From contig NZ_JANXUQ010000302.1 in NCBI RefSeq assembly GCF_025356155.1, forward strand, positions 1 through 44,262: DNA of 44,262 nt, given 5' to 3'. The stretch is from Rhodoferax sp. Its GTDB lineage: Bacteria > Pseudomonadota > Gammaproteobacteria > Burkholderiales > Burkholderiaceae_C. A program made the translations under genes and the position numbers. Positions 43,886 to 44,262 of the stretch are shown one piece after another (positions within the stretch are counted from its first letter, which is position 1; each line of letters opens with the position of its first letter). The notes beneath the pieces are model-generated. The model saw nothing but the letters and a program-made list of their open reading frames with translations. It made no database searches and was not told where the DNA came from.

Positions 43886-44065
43886 AGTTCGCGCAAATTT
43901 TGGAAAATAGTGTCAGCGCGAAGGAAATTGCGGCCAGATCAGGAACTGGTCAAATAAAAACCGTCCCGCTGGGCGCCATCAGCACTCCCCAGAGTGAAGA
44001 GCATTCTAACAAACCGACCATCCCGCAACCGGTACGCTACCGAGCCGATGCAGTCCAGAATAGAG
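43886..44065 (-). promoter_or_regulatory. APE operon leader/promoter region
   Basis: The 180 bases between the tRNA terminator and the first APE gene must hold the operon promoter. A possible -10, TAGAAT, reads on the - strand at 44003-44008, with no good -35 at 16-18 bp. A second candidate is TTGACC (complement of 43947-43952) without a clear -10. The sequence GCTG-N8-CAGC (about 43968-43983) can form a small hairpin. No operator or riboswitch is recognised. The first gene lacks a clear ribosome-binding site. Confidence 0.35.
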
Positions 44066-44100
44066 AAAGCCTGCAACTCCGATAAGCGGAAGCAGGCTTT
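44066..44100 (-). terminator. stem-loop downstream of the CAU tRNA
   Basis: AAAGCCTGC (44092-44100 read on the - strand) pairs with GCAGGCTTT (complement of 44066-44074) around a 17-base loop, and the 3' arm ends in TTT then CTCTATT. It lies about 22 bases past the encoded CCA. This fits a tRNA terminator that shields the APE operon from tRNA read-through, although the T-tract is weak. Confidence 0.55.
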
Positions 44101-44121
44101 GCGCATTAACTGCATTTGAAA

Positions 44122-44198
44122 TGGTAGGGCGTGAGTGACTTGAACACTCGACCAAAGGATTATGAGTCCTCTGCTCTAACCAACTGAGCTAACGCCCC
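44122..44198 (-). tRNA. tRNA with CAU anticodon (Met or lysidine-modified Ile)
   Basis: A 77-nt cloverleaf including encoded CCA. The acceptor is GGGGCGT/ACGCCCT with a G-U first pair, the D-arm is TAGCTCAGTTGGTTAGAG, the anticodon loop is CTCATAA, and the T-arm contains TTCAAGTC. It is not an initiator (the first pair is not the C-A mismatch of initiators). The ACTCATAATC and TTGGTCG parts resemble tRNA-Ile2 of E. coli, but Met cannot be excluded. A TACAAT -10 lies 14 bases upstream (complement of 44212-44217). Confidence 0.93.
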
Positions 44199-44262
44199 GA
44201 ACCAGCGACCGATTGTAGTGGGGCAAACGGGCGCTCCGGCGCGCAGCGTGGGTCGAATGCTA

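Noticed and set aside
43941..43970. Short leader peptide (about nine codons, MAPSGTVFI) before the APE operon
   Set aside because: It has a start and stop but no codon bias or regulatory codon run; chance is likely at this length.

Overview
The window looks like chromosomal DNA of a betaproteobacterium, most likely Comamonadaceae (Rhodoferax/Polaromonas-like). The evidence is the high-GC coding style, the yicC-gmk-rpoZ-spoT-greB order, an hemW-rdgB-rph block beside a PP2C phosphatase/Ser-Thr kinase pair, and dispersed intergenic repeats of the kind common in that family. The genus is an inference. Genes are packed tightly, and no stretch over 300 bases lacks a gene.

Layout. 1-126: 3' end of a transposase-like frame. 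326-3548 (+): a TPR/beta-barrel outer-membrane protein followed by two secreted FecR-domain proteins. 3576-9397 (-): kinase, phosphatase, rph, rdgB, hemW and a CBS-domain protein, separated by several repeat elements. 9476-13639 (+): yicC, gmk, rpoZ, spoT, converging on greB and tRNA-Arg(ACG). 14411-20944 (-): a branched acyl-CoA catabolic operon (carboxyltransferase, acyl-CoA dehydrogenase with a frameshift, enoyl-CoA hydratase, biotin carboxylase subunit, BKACE-type enzyme). Its promoter carries a perfect 14-bp palindrome facing an SCP2 gene and a MerR-family regulator on the + strand. 21930-25186 (+): an EAL-type c-di-GMP protein with a degenerate GGDEF domain, a response regulator and a MipA/OmpV protein.

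25209-43885 is an aryl polyene (APE) type II polyketide cluster: one + strand methyltransferase and 20 tightly packed - strand genes, most of them overlapping. The inferred route has four steps. An ammonia lyase makes a cinnamate-type aryl acid. An adenylating ligase fused to a hotdog dehydratase loads it on one of two acyl carrier proteins, which are activated by the cluster's own phosphopantetheinyl transferase. Two ketosynthases, a chain-length-factor-like protein, a ketoreductase and dehydratases build the polyene. Finally two acyltransferases, a glycosyltransferase, a LolA-like carrier, an MMPL exporter and a lipoprotein attach it to a lipid and move it to the outer membrane. A flavin-dependent halogenase-like enzyme and a polysaccharide deacetylase suggest a modified product. 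A CAU-anticodon tRNA lies just upstream.

The features most worth a second look are: the halogenase signature and the unusual ammonia-lyase selectivity pair in the APE cluster; the atu-like order and a Gly in the carboxyltransferase pocket, with a BKACE enzyme where a lyase would be expected; the MerR-type palindrome; and repeats that supply coding ends or ribosome-binding sites to neighbouring genes.
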